DNA from: Lachnospiraceae bacterium
Lineage (GTDB): Bacteria > Bacillota > Clostridia > Lachnospirales > Lachnospiraceae
Direction of reading: 5' to 3'
Length of the DNA stretch: 64,000 nt
Assembly: GCA_015057365.1 (NCBI GenBank)
Contig: SVEN01000006.1
Span: forward strand, 22,101 to 86,100
Of the stretch, positions 33,230 through 42,606 are shown in pieces; the stretch's first letter is position 1, and the number at the start of each line of letters is the position of its first letter. Made by a program: the position numbers and the translations under genes. Under the pieces are notes generated by a model. It searched no databases. It was not told the origin of the DNA and was given only the letters and a program-made list of their open reading frames with translations.

Positions 33230-34363
33230 ATGGAGAAAAAAACATATCGTAATGTATTTGCAGAAATGGGAATTGACGAAGCTGCCGTAACAAAACGCTT
33301 AGAGGAAATTAAGCAGTTTTTCTTTTATGGCGGCGAAGAAAAACAAGTGTATTATCCCGTAGGAGAAGATATGGGATATATTATGGACGTAGGAAGTAAT
33401 GATGTACGTACCGAGGGTATGTCTTACGGTATGATGTTCTGTGTCCAGCTGGATATGAAAGAAGAGTTCGACCGGATTTGGAAATGGGCAAAGACCTATA
33501 TGTACATGGATTCGGGACGAAACGGCGGTTTCTTTTCCTGGAGTTGTGCTACCGACGGAACCAAGAACGATGACGGTCCGGCATCCGACGGAGAAGAGTT
33601 TTTTGCCATGGCATTGTTTTTTGCCTCTCACCGTTGGGGCGACGGAGAAGGGATTTATAACTATTCCGAACAGGCCAAAGAAATCTTACATGCTTGCTTA
33701 CACAACGGCCAGGGCGGTCCGGGAGAGTTACCTATGTGGAACCTGGAGAATCACCAGATTCTGTTTGTTCCGGGCATGGACTTTACGGATCCTTCCTATC
33801 ATTTGCCGCATTTCTATGAGTTGTTTGCACTTTGGGCAAACGAAGAAGATAGAGCGTTTTGGAAAAAAGCCGCAGAAGTCAGCCGTGAGCATCTGCTAAA
33901 AGCCTGCCATCCGGCGACGGGCTTCAGTGCGGAATATGCGGAATTTGACGGTACTCCGATGAGCCGAAAGTTTGATTGGATGCCTACAAGACATGACTGG
34001 TTTTTCAGCGATGCATATCGTACCGTAGCCAACATCGGTCTGGACTATGAGTGGTTCGGCAAGGATATCGGCCAGTGTGCCGCTGCCAAGAATATACAAA
34101 GATATCTTATAGAATATACCCGCGACGGTCATTACTATAAATGGGAGATTGACGGTACAAAGGCAGAGGAAGAACCGATAGAGAATTTAGGAATCCCGGC
34201 AACGGTAGCCCAGTCCGTATTGGCGGGCGAGACCGAATATAGTAAAGAGTGGGTGGAGCGTTTCTGGAATATGCCGATGAATACCGGACAGTGGCGTTAC
34301 TATGACAATTGCTTATATATGTTCGCATTTTTAGCACTGAGCGGAAATTATAGAATCTGGTAA
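33230..34363 (+). CDS. GH8 reducing-end xylose-releasing exo-oligoxylanase
   Basis: The 377-residue product matches the GH8 Rex enzymes, which remove xylose from the reducing end of xylo-oligosaccharides. SNDVRTEGMSYGMM carries the acid Glu and KFDWMPTRHDWFFSDAYR the region of the catalytic base; NGGFFSWSC and DGPASDGEEFFAMAL are further (alpha/alpha)6 barrel blocks. There is no signal peptide, so it should act in the cytoplasm with the GH120 xylosidase. AAGGAGG lies 7 bases before the ATG. A TATAAT about 90 bases upstream (33136-33141 region) suggests a promoter but its -35 is poor. Confidence 0.9.
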   Translation: MEKKTYRNVFAEMGIDEAAVTKRLEEIKQFFFYGGEEKQVYYPVGEDMGYIMDVGSNDVRTEGMSYGMMFCVQLDMKEEFDRIWKWAKTYMYMDSGRNGGFFSWSCATDGTKNDDGPASDGEEFFAMALFFASHRWGDGEGIYNYSEQAKEILHACLHNGQGGPGELPMWNLENHQILFVPGMDFTDPSYHLPHFYELFALWANEEDRAFWKKAAEVSREHLLKACHPATGFSAEYAEFDGTPMSRKFDWMPTRHDWFFSDAYRTVANIGLDYEWFGKDIGQCAAAKNIQRYLIEYTRDGHYYKWEIDGTKAEEEPIENLGIPATVAQSVLAGETEYSKEWVERFWNMPMNTGQWRYYDNCLYMFAFLALSGNYRIW

Positions 34364-34406
34364 TTCCGACTGCAGATTCCTGAAAGTTTTCCGTAAATAA
34401 AAATGT

Positions 34407-34453
34407 AAGGTCTTCTATGATAACCCAAACATCATAGAAGACCTTTTATTATT
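34407..34453 (+). terminator. Strong terminator of the GH8 gene
   Basis: A perfect 15-bp stem (34407-34421 with 34431-34445) with a 9-base loop is followed by TTTTATTATT. Confidence 0.92.
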
Positions 34454-34487
34454 GCAATCATATCGCCCTTAGTTAAGCAACAGCGCA

Positions 34488-35516
34488 CTACGCGTACTTT
34501 TCTCCTTCATTTGCCTCTTCCATCTCAAGCCGTTCCTCTCCTACGCCTTCCTCAAACCGCACCCGCAGTACCGCCTGCGGCCAATTCACGGAGGTAAGAG
34601 CACGTTTCCCCTTTGCCCGGGCTTCTTTATCAAACACCCCTAAAAGCTCCGAAAGAATTTCCTTCGTCAAATATCCTCCCCGCCAATGAAACAGAAGTAT
34701 TTTTCCTTTCTTTACCGCCTGCTTTGTCCGGTTCTGCACTTCCTCCACGGTGGTCCAGGAAAGCTTTTTCTCTTTATAATAAAACCTGTCGCTATCACTA
34801 CAGGCCGGCACCTTCCAAATAACAGGCTCATGGTCTCGGAATATCTGCTTGTCCGACAAATTCACATAATCATAGCGCACCGTATCGTCTTTGGAAAGAG
34901 TGTTGTCAAAGGTAACATCCAGATGGTAATACTGTCCGCCGATTCGAATCACATTCCAAGCATGCCGGTATTTAATCCCTATATCCGGATTGGCTTCGGA
35001 TACGGCAATAATGCACCAAAGATTCAGTTCATCGCACAAGATTTTTACCGCTTTCGCCATTCCCTCACAAACAGCCACACCGTTTCCCAGCGCTCCGATA
35101 ATTTCGTGGGAATACTCCTTCTTTAACTTATCATACTTCACATTTTTTACAATAAAATCGTGAATAAAAAGCTCTTTCCCCTTTTCGTCCGAATCCGCCG
35201 CCTGAAGCGCCAGCTTCTTTACTCTGGACTCCATAGCCTGACGATGTTCCTTGATTTTATTCTTCGGAAAAAGATACCGGGGCACCATCTCCACCGCCGT
35301 GGAATCCGGATAATACCGATACGTAAAGGTCACGGAATAAAAAATCTCCGGACAATCCATACGAATCATAAAATAAATATCCGACAACTCTTTCTGAGAA
35401 AGCATCGGTACCGGAAAGGATTCCTTAAGGCTTAAAAGCCCTTCCTTCATGGCATAATACGCTCTCTGCTGTTCTTTATTCAGTTGGTCGTAATAATAGT
35501 TATTTGCTTTAGGCAT
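34488..35516 (-). CDS. Transglutaminase-like domain protein
   Basis: The 342-residue protein has a transglutaminase-like/cysteine protease core with a Cys-His-Asp triad visible: Cys in GNGVAVCEGMAKA, His in KYRHAWNVIRI and Asp in YYHLDVTFD. No signal peptide is present. The N-terminal 110 residues and the C-terminal region after about 260 are unassigned. Such proteins occur widely in Lachnospiraceae as putative proteases or peptide amidases; the substrate is unknown. AAAGGTG precedes the ATG. It follows the GH5 gene but is separated from it by a terminator. Confidence 0.8.
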   Translation of the reverse strand: MPKANNYYYDQLNKEQQRAYYAMKEGLLSLKESFPVPMLSQKELSDIYFMIRMDCPEIFYSVTFTYRYYPDSTAVEMVPRYLFPKNKIKEHRQAMESRVKKLALQAADSDEKGKELFIHDFIVKNVKYDKLKKEYSHEIIGALGNGVAVCEGMAKAVKILCDELNLWCIIAVSEANPDIGIKYRHAWNVIRIGGQYYHLDVTFDNTLSKDDTVRYDYVNLSDKQIFRDHEPVIWKVPACSDSDRFYYKEKKLSWTTVEEVQNRTKQAVKKGKILLFHWRGGYLTKEILSELLGVFDKEARAKGKRALTSVNWPQAVLRVRFEEGVGEERLEMEEANEGEKYA

Positions 35517-35589
35517 GCTGTTTCACCTTTTCTATCGTTTTCTATTCCTGCTTTCCTTTTCCTACCTCTCGTCCGCTTCCCATTATATC

Positions 35590-35620
35590 AAAAACACTCC
35601 CGGATTTCCACCCGGGAGTG
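35590..35620 (-). terminator. Rho-independent terminator of the GH5 gene
   Basis: On the reverse strand CACTCCCGG pairs with CCGGGAGTG, followed by TTTTTG; it starts 15 bases past the GH5 stop. Confidence 0.88.
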
Positions 35621-35634
35621 CCCTTAATCTTTAT

Positions 35635-36699
35635 TTACTTTACATCCCCGTTCAATCCCATGGCCTTCACAATGTCCAGATCCAAGTCCGCCGGAAATTC
35701 CGGTCTCTTGCCCCGTTCTCTCGGCCTTGTCTTGTCGAATCTAAAGACACCGAAGCCTCCGTAATAGTCCCAGCTGGTACGAGCGATTCCCCGCTCCTCC
35801 AGAAGACCGGTTACGATGCGATACCAGTTGGCACGCTCCTCATGCTTCGCAAAGGGCGCAAAACAGCCGAATTCACCGCAGAACACCGGCGCATTACGCT
35901 CGATGCTAAACTCGACATACTGATTAAAGAAGCGTTCCACCGCCTCTACGGTTCCCTGCTCCGGATAAGCCGCAAAGCGGTATCTTTCATCTTCCGTCGG
36001 ATTTTCCGGAAGCGGAGGCATCCGGTCCGGACTGTACGGGAACGGAATATTGATGACACGTTCCAGATGTGCCCAGCCGGCACCCTGATGGGTAAAGGTG
36101 TGAGGATCGTAAAAATGGAAGGTATAAATCACCTTATCATCATGAAAATCCGGTAAGGTCCTCATAGCCGCAAAGCTGTTCCAATCCGCACCCCCGGCAA
36201 TAATATAATGCTTTTTATCGATATTTCGTACCAGCTTAAATACCCGTGCAATGACTTCATTCCAAAGAGCAATGTCAATACCGTGAGGCTCATTCATAAG
36301 CTCGAATACCAGATACTCCGTGGCATCCTTATACCGGGTGGCCAGCTGCGTCCAAATCGGCGTCAGCACTTTTTCCACCTCCGGGGAGGTAAATGAATCC
36401 ACATGACAGTTGTTGTGAAAATCGAAGATTACATACATCTTCAGCTCTTCCGCCCAGGCTGCCACTTTGTCCAGAATCCCGAAAATATTGTCCGGAATTT
36501 TCATATCCGGAATTCCTTCACAAATCTTTTCAAAATGCATCGGAATACGAATCACATCACATCCCAGTTTCTTTGCATTCACAAAGTCCAGCCCGGTGAA
36601 AAACTCCGGATTGATTTCATCCGCACGACGAAATTCTAACCAGTTTGTAAAATTCACTCCCTTGGTAAACGGTGCAGAAACCGCTTTCTTTACTGCCAT
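35635..36699 (-). CDS. GH5 endoglucanase-like enzyme, cytoplasmic
   Basis: The 354-residue product is a GH5 (cellulase A) (beta/alpha)8 barrel. The acid/base Glu lies in VFELMNEPHG and the nucleophile Glu in PVFCGEFGCF; other family blocks are GVNFTNWLEF, VIRIPMHFE and VIFDFHNN. There is no signal peptide, so short beta-glucan or mannan oligosaccharides are the likely substrates; the exact activity cannot be read from sequence. AAGGAGG precedes the start. It lies at the 3' end of the flagellar/secreted-protein gene run. Confidence 0.88.
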   Translation of the reverse strand: MAVKKAVSAPFTKGVNFTNWLEFRRADEINPEFFTGLDFVNAKKLGCDVIRIPMHFEKICEGIPDMKIPDNIFGILDKVAAWAEELKMYVIFDFHNNCHVDSFTSPEVEKVLTPIWTQLATRYKDATEYLVFELMNEPHGIDIALWNEVIARVFKLVRNIDKKHYIIAGGADWNSFAAMRTLPDFHDDKVIYTFHFYDPHTFTHQGAGWAHLERVINIPFPYSPDRMPPLPENPTEDERYRFAAYPEQGTVEAVERFFNQYVEFSIERNAPVFCGEFGCFAPFAKHEERANWYRIVTGLLEERGIARTSWDYYGGFGVFRFDKTRPRERGKRPEFPADLDLDIVKAMGLNGDVK

Positions 36700-36734
36700 A
36701 TCTTATCCTCCTTGCCCGGATATCCCGAAGTTCT

Positions 36735-38480
36735 CTATGGTGTACTCGGTGCGGGACTCGGTGTCGGTGTTGCCGATGCCATCGGGTCCTTTGCTATCTT
36801 TCCGCTGTTTTTACTGATTACGGATGCTTTTTCACCCGTAATGGATGTATTGGAAATGACCACGCGAATGTAATATCCCACATCACTGTCTTTAATGGTA
36901 TACTTGCTGGCTGCATAGCCTTTACCGGAGGTTATGGTTTCAAATGTTCCGGTGGATGTCCGGCAGCGCTGCCAGGTATAGGTAATGTCTCCGGCAATTG
37001 CATTGTTACTGGTAACTGCAGTAATCACACCTCCGTTATACAGTGAAGTGCTGGAGATTGCGGCGTAGGTTACTTTATCATATTGAATCTGATACGGATA
37101 CTTCTCATAACTGGACGGCAGCTCCGACTTGGACTCCGGTGACTTACGGAAAATGATATACTGTCCCGGCAACGCCCTGCTGCTGCTGACTTTTAAGGTC
37201 TTTGCGGACTTTAACGTGGACCATCGTAACTCACTCAGTTCCTCCGCCGTCAAATTATCCGGGTCGTCCACAATCGCAAACTGATATACGGTGGCGTTTT
37301 CCCCTCTTGTATTATTGGTAAGCATCACGCCTCCGGTTCCGCTTTTGGTATTCTGATATTCTACCGTAATATCCGATGCCACATCCGGTTCGGAACTGCT
37401 GAACGGCACCAATACCTCATTTACCTTAGAAGCCGCCTTTCGACCGCTTGCTGCAGTCCTGACATACACATAGATGCCGGTAATTTCATTCGCCTCATTT
37501 ACTTCGTACAAATATTTCCCCGGATTGTTCTTCACAAGAGACTCATCCAACATCGCATTGGCATCTACACCCAGTACCAACGGGATCGAAAGAGAGGTTA
37601 CTCTCCGATTGGTAGTCGGCAATACATCAAAAGAAACCACCGGTACGGAAACCGTATCCTCGGTAGAAGACTTTGCATATGTCGGTACCAAATTCCAATC
37701 CCTTTTATTTAACGAATACTCCATGCCGTTCCGGATGCCCAGAGACATAGACGCATTATTTACATTTACCGTAGGAGCGGTCGCTATTTTCTGCAAAATC
37801 ACCTTCGCTTCGGAGCTGTAACGAACACCACTCATTTTGTCCGCGGTGTCCTCGTCGTTCACCGCTTTGATTCTGAAAAACAAAGTAACACCCTTGGCAT
37901 GCATCTGCGCAAGATTCAGTTCATCAAACGGACGCCAGTTTCCGGTCGCTTCCTTTTTCCACTCAATCCTATCCACGTCAAAAAACGCAGTCTCGGCGCC
38001 CCCCTGCTTTGTAAAAAATAGGATATAGCCCGTCTCGGCGGAAAAATTCGGATAGTTCTTATATACGTCCTTCCACAAATCGATATCCACCACATCCGCG
38101 GCCGAAATATCACCAACAAAATCCGCAGACAGCTTCTCCTGTGCCTCCAGATAACGCGCGGTTACGATGGTATCCACGTCTCCCCGCAGGTAAATACGAG
38201 TGGTTACGCTCGGCTTTATCCAGGAAATATCAAACACCGCTTTTCCGTCGGCTCCTACCTTTGCTTCTTCCCAAAAAGACGCGGTTGCATTATCGGAATA
38301 ATAAATCACCGTATTTTTACCGCCGGTCACTATCATCTCTTCGTTTTCATAATCTACCCGGATGGATTTATCCGGAAGCATTGTTGCGTTCCCTGCCGCC
38401 TCAGCCCGTGTTCCGTTTGCAAACAACGGTACGGCCAAAGCGCAAAGAAGCACCAGCATTCCTTTGCACAACTTCCTCAT
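36735..38480 (-). CDS. Secreted protein of unknown function
   Basis: The 581-residue product has a Sec signal peptide (MRKLCKGMLVLLCALAVPLF, cleavage probably after AEA near residue 29) and a beta-rich extracellular region without recognised catalytic motifs. The last portion (about 480-560, TYAAISSTSLYNGG...YYIRVVISNTSITGEKAS) resembles Ig-like surface domains, and the C-terminus is Pro/Thr/Ser-rich (TPTPSPAPSTP). No cell-wall anchor is seen. It is encoded 13 bases after the flagellar chaperone gene, so may be expressed with the late flagellar genes. AAAGGAGG supports the start. Confidence 0.7.
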   Translation of the reverse strand: MRKLCKGMLVLLCALAVPLFANGTRAEAAGNATMLPDKSIRVDYENEEMIVTGGKNTVIYYSDNATASFWEEAKVGADGKAVFDISWIKPSVTTRIYLRGDVDTIVTARYLEAQEKLSADFVGDISAADVVDIDLWKDVYKNYPNFSAETGYILFFTKQGGAETAFFDVDRIEWKKEATGNWRPFDELNLAQMHAKGVTLFFRIKAVNDEDTADKMSGVRYSSEAKVILQKIATAPTVNVNNASMSLGIRNGMEYSLNKRDWNLVPTYAKSSTEDTVSVPVVSFDVLPTTNRRVTSLSIPLVLGVDANAMLDESLVKNNPGKYLYEVNEANEITGIYVYVRTAASGRKAASKVNEVLVPFSSSEPDVASDITVEYQNTKSGTGGVMLTNNTRGENATVYQFAIVDDPDNLTAEELSELRWSTLKSAKTLKVSSSRALPGQYIIFRKSPESKSELPSSYEKYPYQIQYDKVTYAAISSTSLYNGGVITAVTSNNAIAGDITYTWQRCRTSTGTFETITSGKGYAASKYTIKDSDVGYYIRVVISNTSITGEKASVISKNSGKIAKDPMASATPTPSPAPSTP

Positions 38481-38493
38481 GGCAATTCCTCCT

Positions 38494-38982
38494 TTACTTT
38501 TTCTTGTCCATAAAAAACGACTGGTCGGAAAGTGCTCCCGCCATATTCTTGTAATAACTACTTACGGTACTGCTGCTTTTCTTAAAGTTCTTAATCTCCT
38601 GCTTTTTATCCTTTAAACAGTACTCCAAACGAGTCCTGTTCTGTTCTTCCGCTGTACAAAGTGCCGCACCCTTTTCCAACACGGACTTAATCTTACCCTG
38701 CAGGGCGCGAATCCTTGGTTCGAACTCCTTCTTATAGTTCTCCATCTCCGGTCTCATTCTGGCGTATACCGATTCAAAGCCCGCATCAAACTCGGAAATC
38801 TTTTTGATATACGGATCCTTTTTCTCCATCAGCGCATCAAATGCATCCATGGAAAACTTTTCCGCCAGCAATATTGTCTCCTGCTCCTTTGTAAGAGCAA
38901 GTAACTCGTCCAAATACTGTTCCTTCTTTTGAATCGTATCCTCCAACACCTTAAAACACGTCGAAAAATCACTTCTGTCCAC
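38494..38982 (-). CDS. Helical protein, probable FliT/FlgN-like flagellar chaperone
   Basis: The 162-residue product is almost entirely alpha-helical with charged heptads, like flagellar export chaperones of the FliT/FlgN type, and it ends with SSYYKNMAGALSDQSFFMDKKK. The start is GTG with GGAGGG 7 bases upstream. It follows fliD and fliS, exactly where fliT usually lies, which is the main reason for the call. No strict sequence signature was found. Confidence 0.6.
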   Translation of the reverse strand: MDRSDFSTCFKVLEDTIQKKEQYLDELLALTKEQETILLAEKFSMDAFDALMEKKDPYIKKISEFDAGFESVYARMRPEMENYKKEFEPRIRALQGKIKSVLEKGAALCTAEEQNRTRLEYCLKDKKQEIKNFKKSSSTVSSYYKNMAGALSDQSFFMDKKK

Positions 38983-39025
38983 TGTTATCCCTCCGCTTTA
39001 ACAGACGTTCTTATATGCGTAGCAT

Positions 39026-39059
39026 ACAAGAACAGCCGGGCCTAAGGCACAGCTGTTCC
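39026..39059 (-). terminator. Hairpin after fliS, weak terminator
   Basis: On the reverse strand GAACAGC pairs with GCTGTTC with an inner GC-rich part, followed by TTGTATGC. It may only attenuate transcription into the chaperone gene. Confidence 0.4.
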
Positions 39060-39074
39060 GTGAAAGTCTTATTC

Positions 39075-39458
39075 TTATTTTACATACATGTTATTCTTAC
39101 GCATGAGTTCCTTCCAGAGATCTCTCATGTTACGAATCTGCCCCAGAGCCTCCTCTAAAAGACTCATGTCCTTCTTAATATTGGACTGTACCAAAAGGCC
39201 GTAAATATACTCGTAAATCGTATCGAAATCCTTCGCCGTCGCATACTTGAAATCCAGTGTGGAACGGAACTCCGTAATAATATTCTGAACTTTAATGATA
39301 TAGGTACTTGCCTTCTCATAATCGTTCTTTTCCAGACCGAGCATAGCAATATTACAGAACTTAATTGCTCCGTCATACAGCATCAGCGTTAACTCCGCAG
39401 GAGATGCTGTGTTAATTTTGGTTCCCTGATATAAACTGGCTGCATTTGTTGGTGGCAT
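39075..39458 (-). CDS. fliS: Flagellin export chaperone FliS
   Basis: FliS binds the disordered C-terminus of flagellin and keeps it export-competent. The product (127 residues) has the family core: YQGTKINTASPAELTLMLYDGAIKFCNIA and LDFKYATAKDFDTIYEYIYGLLV. The ATG at 39458 fits the GGAAGG Shine-Dalgarno better than the TTG two codons upstream. It follows fliD directly. Confidence 0.93.
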   Translation of the reverse strand: MPPTNAASLYQGTKINTASPAELTLMLYDGAIKFCNIAMLGLEKNDYEKASTYIIKVQNIITEFRSTLDFKYATAKDFDTIYEYIYGLLVQSNIKKDMSLLEEALGQIRNMRDLWKELMRKNNMYVK

Positions 39459-39495
39459 AGGCAAATACCTTCCTTTCCCTTATCATTTTATTCGT

Positions 39496-41778
39496 TTAGT
39501 ACTGTCCCATTCCAAGCATGGACATTAAAGAACTGGACTGGCTGCTTAACTTACTGAGTGCGGTTTCCATGGAAGCAAACTGCTTGTAGTAACGGTCCTC
39601 AATCTCGGTAAGACGATCCTCTTCTTTCTTAAGCTGATCCTTGTAACCGGTAAGTTCCTTCGTAATCTGCTTGTCGTTGTAGAAGGTAAGAGCACTGCTG
39701 AGCTCCGACGCCTTCATCTTATCCGCCATGGTATCGTACAGGTTCTTGGAAAGAGTCTGTAACACTTCCATTACCTTGTCAGGATCCTCTTCGATGGCCT
39801 TACGGAGCTTATCTTCGTACATCATACCGTCCGGATCGTCCTGGTCGCCGTAAATATGTAACTTACCCTTCTCGGTGTACTTCGTGGTACAAATACCGAA
39901 GGAAGAAAGTGCATAATCCTCACCGTCCACGGTAACACAACCGTCTAAGGCGGTACGCATCGCATTTAACAGAGAGCCGATTGTATTATCTCTGCGGAGG
40001 AGGGAATCCTTAATCTTCTTTTCCCATTTCTCCACTTCCGTATCACTCATGGCATCCTTCTGCTCATCCGTCAGCGGCTCATAGCCTCTTGCGGACTCTG
40101 CGTAATATGCGTTGTTTAACTCCTCCAGAACTTCGTTGTACTGCTTTACGAAATCCTTTACCATGTTATATACACTATCCGTATCCTGGGATACACCGAT
40201 GGAAATCGTCTCTCCCGGCTTTGCGGATACCAAATCCAGATTCAGACCGTTTACGGAAATCGTATTGGAGGAGGACTCAATCACCGCTCCGTTTACCGTA
40301 ACCTTCGCATCACTTGCTTCAAATACGGTCATACCACCCACACCTGCACCGCTGCTGATTGCGGTACCGTCAATGTTTCCGAGACCGATTGCCGACAGGG
40401 CATTCCCGTCTGCTCTGAAACGGTCAATGTCGGCATAATCTGCAATATCCGTTGCCAGTGCCGCCTTAGCATTTGCCTTTTCGGTTTCAACTATGGCTGC
40501 TTTTCCGTCGGTAACCGCCTTCTTTGCCGCATCGGTGGTGTTGTAATTTTTCACTTCCTCTTCGATGCAAGCCTGAAGCGCATCCTCGTCTACCTCGGCC
40601 TGTACCTGGTTGAGTGCCGCTACGATTTCTTCTTCCGCTTCGGTCAACTGCTCCGCCGTCGGATCTGCCTCAGCTGCCGCTTTCTTTTCCTGAAGTTTTA
40701 CCGCATCCGCATAAGTAACATTTTTAAACTTGTCCGCATTCTCTGTTTTCTCGCAGAACTTCTTAAAGCTCTCTTCATACATTTTCTCTGCAGCCTTGTC
40801 TGCCTTTTCCTTTAATGCGGTAATCTGCTCTGCGGTAAATTCCTTTTCGTAAATCGTGGTTGCTGCATTATTCTTTATCGCGTCGGTAAGCTGTGTCACA
40901 ATGCCGGCATCCACCGTATCCTGTGCCTTCTTCGCCGCTGTCTTTTCTGCCTGCTCCTCTGTTTTCTTTACCAAAAGCTGATATGCATCGTTAATCTTCT
41001 TTTCGTCAGCGGTTAACGCTGTGCCGCTCTCCGCCTTTGCAAGAATCGCATTGATATCAGCCGACTTGCTGGCCTCTAACGCAGCCAAGGCATCGTTTAA
41101 CGTCGCCTTATCCGCATCCGACATGTTGCTGTAACCGACTGCCTCATAAATATCTTTTCTTGCAGCCGCACTGCCGGCATTCTCCGCATCGGTAGTAATG
41201 GAAAACGCATTCTCCTTACCGCTCTGTCTGGAGCTGATATACAAACACTGTCTCGCCTCGTCGAAGTTTACATTCAAGCCCGCAGACTTACAAGCATCGG
41301 AAAGATTATTGAAGGTGGTATTCTCATCTACAACAAGCTCCGCTGTCTTGTCACCGCAAGCGATGTTAATCTTAGTACCTGCCGCAACGCCCGCATCTAC
41401 CAGTTTGGACTTCGCAGTCAGCTTCTCATCGGAGGCAAAGGTACCGCCGGTTACGTACTGTGCACTGGCTACCGAATCCACGGTTACATAATGTGTACCG
41501 ATCGGTGCCGATGCTCCCGCAGTTGCCTTTACTACGCTCTCGTTGGAAGAAGTGGTCTTCTTGGTAAGATAATTACCCTGGGTTCTCATCTTGGAAAGAG
41601 ATCCCGTGTACAGGGAATAAATCTTTGTATTTAAATCCTTCCACTTTTCCGTCAGCCATTCATTCTTCGTAATTTTATTTTCTACCTTCGTCACTCTTGT
41701 CCGCTCCGCAGACATGAGCTGTTTAATGAGTGTATCCGTATCAAGTCCGGACACCATACCCGATAATCCGATTCCCAT
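39496..41778 (-). CDS. fliD: Flagellar filament cap protein FliD
   Basis: FliD forms the pentameric cap under which flagellin folds. The 760-residue protein has FliD_N (MGIGLSGMVSGLDTDTLIKQLMSAERTRV) and FliD_C ending in a coiled region (EEDRLTEIEDRYYKQFASMETALSKLSS). It is longer than usual: an Ala/Glu/Lys-rich, largely helical insertion (about residues 210-440) separates the conserved ends, consistent with the variable surface-exposed middle of FliD. GGAGG precedes the ATG. Confidence 0.93.
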   Translation of the reverse strand: MGIGLSGMVSGLDTDTLIKQLMSAERTRVTKVENKITKNEWLTEKWKDLNTKIYSLYTGSLSKMRTQGNYLTKKTTSSNESVVKATAGASAPIGTHYVTVDSVASAQYVTGGTFASDEKLTAKSKLVDAGVAAGTKINIACGDKTAELVVDENTTFNNLSDACKSAGLNVNFDEARQCLYISSRQSGKENAFSITTDAENAGSAAARKDIYEAVGYSNMSDADKATLNDALAALEASKSADINAILAKAESGTALTADEKKINDAYQLLVKKTEEQAEKTAAKKAQDTVDAGIVTQLTDAIKNNAATTIYEKEFTAEQITALKEKADKAAEKMYEESFKKFCEKTENADKFKNVTYADAVKLQEKKAAAEADPTAEQLTEAEEEIVAALNQVQAEVDEDALQACIEEEVKNYNTTDAAKKAVTDGKAAIVETEKANAKAALATDIADYADIDRFRADGNALSAIGLGNIDGTAISSGAGVGGMTVFEASDAKVTVNGAVIESSSNTISVNGLNLDLVSAKPGETISIGVSQDTDSVYNMVKDFVKQYNEVLEELNNAYYAESARGYEPLTDEQKDAMSDTEVEKWEKKIKDSLLRRDNTIGSLLNAMRTALDGCVTVDGEDYALSSFGICTTKYTEKGKLHIYGDQDDPDGMMYEDKLRKAIEEDPDKVMEVLQTLSKNLYDTMADKMKASELSSALTFYNDKQITKELTGYKDQLKKEEDRLTEIEDRYYKQFASMETALSKLSSQSSSLMSMLGMGQY

Positions 41779-41823
41779 ATTAACCTCCGTTTCCCGGCTC
41801 CTTCCGAGAAGTACCGTAAACTT

Positions 41824-42243
41824 TTATCTCTTTTCGTCTACCATAAGACCGGCCAGTTCCCACATCTTAGAAAGCATCTCCAAGGTCTCCTCCGGCGGGA
41901 TTTCACGAATCACTTCCTCCGTCTCTTCATCAATGACCTTAATGGAAACACGCTTCGTCTCTTCGTGATAGGAGAACTCACACTTTGTCTTTGCGTGACG
42001 CATGGTCTGGTTCGCATGGTCTACCGCATTCTTAATCCGTCTGGATGTGTTCTCCTCATTCTCCGTCTGGGCCTGTGCCTGCGCATCCGCACCGGTACCT
42101 GCTCCTAACGGAAGCACTTCTACCGGCTGTGGATTGGTCCCGACGGTTGTCATCTGTGGTTCTGCCTTCGGCTTGGCTTCCGGGCGCACGGTTGCCGCCT
42201 CGGTATAAGCTGCCGTATTCATCATTCCGCTCTCAATTTTCAT
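41824..42243 (-). CDS. flaG: FlaG-family flagellar protein
   Basis: The product (139 residues) has a Pro/Ala/Gln-rich N-terminal half and a FlaG domain at the C-terminus (about 75-139: CEFSYHEETKRVSIKVIDEETEEVIREIPPEE). FlaG influences filament length, and it commonly precedes fliD as it does here. The ATG at 42243 was chosen because GGAGGTG lies 7 bases upstream. A sigma-D-like promoter lies about 80 bases upstream. Confidence 0.85.
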   Translation of the reverse strand: MKIESGMMNTAAYTEAATVRPEAKPKAEPQMTTVGTNPQPVEVLPLGAGTGADAQAQAQTENEENTSRRIKNAVDHANQTMRHAKTKCEFSYHEETKRVSIKVIDEETEEVIREIPPEETLEMLSKMWELAGLMVDEKR

Positions 42244-42320
42244 CTTATACACCTCCATGTTTGCTTTATCCGAATCTTCTGTCGACTCCATTCTGACAGA
42301 AAATCATTTCTTTGCATACT

Positions 42321-42347
42321 ATATCGGACAAAAACGGTGAAAAATTA
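42321..42347 (-). promoter_or_regulatory. Sigma-D (FliA)-like promoter of flaG-fliD-fliS
   Basis: On the reverse strand TAAT (42347-42344), 15 bases, TCCGATAT (42328-42321), close to the Gram-positive sigma-D consensus TAAA-N15-GCCGATAT. It overlaps the csrA terminator. Confidence 0.6.
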
Positions 42348-42374
42348 ACCCTTTCGGGAAAACTTTTCACCGTT
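42330..42374 (-). terminator. Rho-independent terminator of csrA
   Basis: On the reverse strand AACGGTGAAAA (42374-42364) pairs with TTTTCACCGTT (42343-42333), followed by a T-rich tail. Confidence 0.8.
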
Positions 42375-42385
42375 TCTTTCACATT

Positions 42386-42604
42386 TTAAAACATATTTTT
42401 TAATACATCCGGCGAAGCCTCGGTAGATACCGCTTCCTTGTTCGCCTCCTGAATCTGCACATAAATCTCCTTACGGTATAACGGCACCGACTTCGGCGCA
42501 TTGATACCGAGCTTTACCTGCTCTCCTTTAATCTCAAGCACTGTTATTTCAATGTCATGACCGATCATGATAGATTCGTTGACTTTTCTCGACAGGGCCA
42601 GCAT
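42386..42604 (-). CDS. csrA: Carbon storage regulator CsrA
   Basis: CsrA binds GGA motifs in leader RNAs, in Firmicutes mainly repressing flagellin (hag) translation. The 72-residue protein has the standard [48 protein letters not shown] core. It is encoded 2 bases after fliW, whose product antagonises CsrA. AAGGGGG precedes the start. Confidence 0.97.
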   Translation of the reverse strand: MLALSRKVNESIMIGHDIEITVLEIKGEQVKLGINAPKSVPLYRKEIYVQIQEANKEAVSTEASPDVLKNMF

Positions 42605-42606
42605 AC

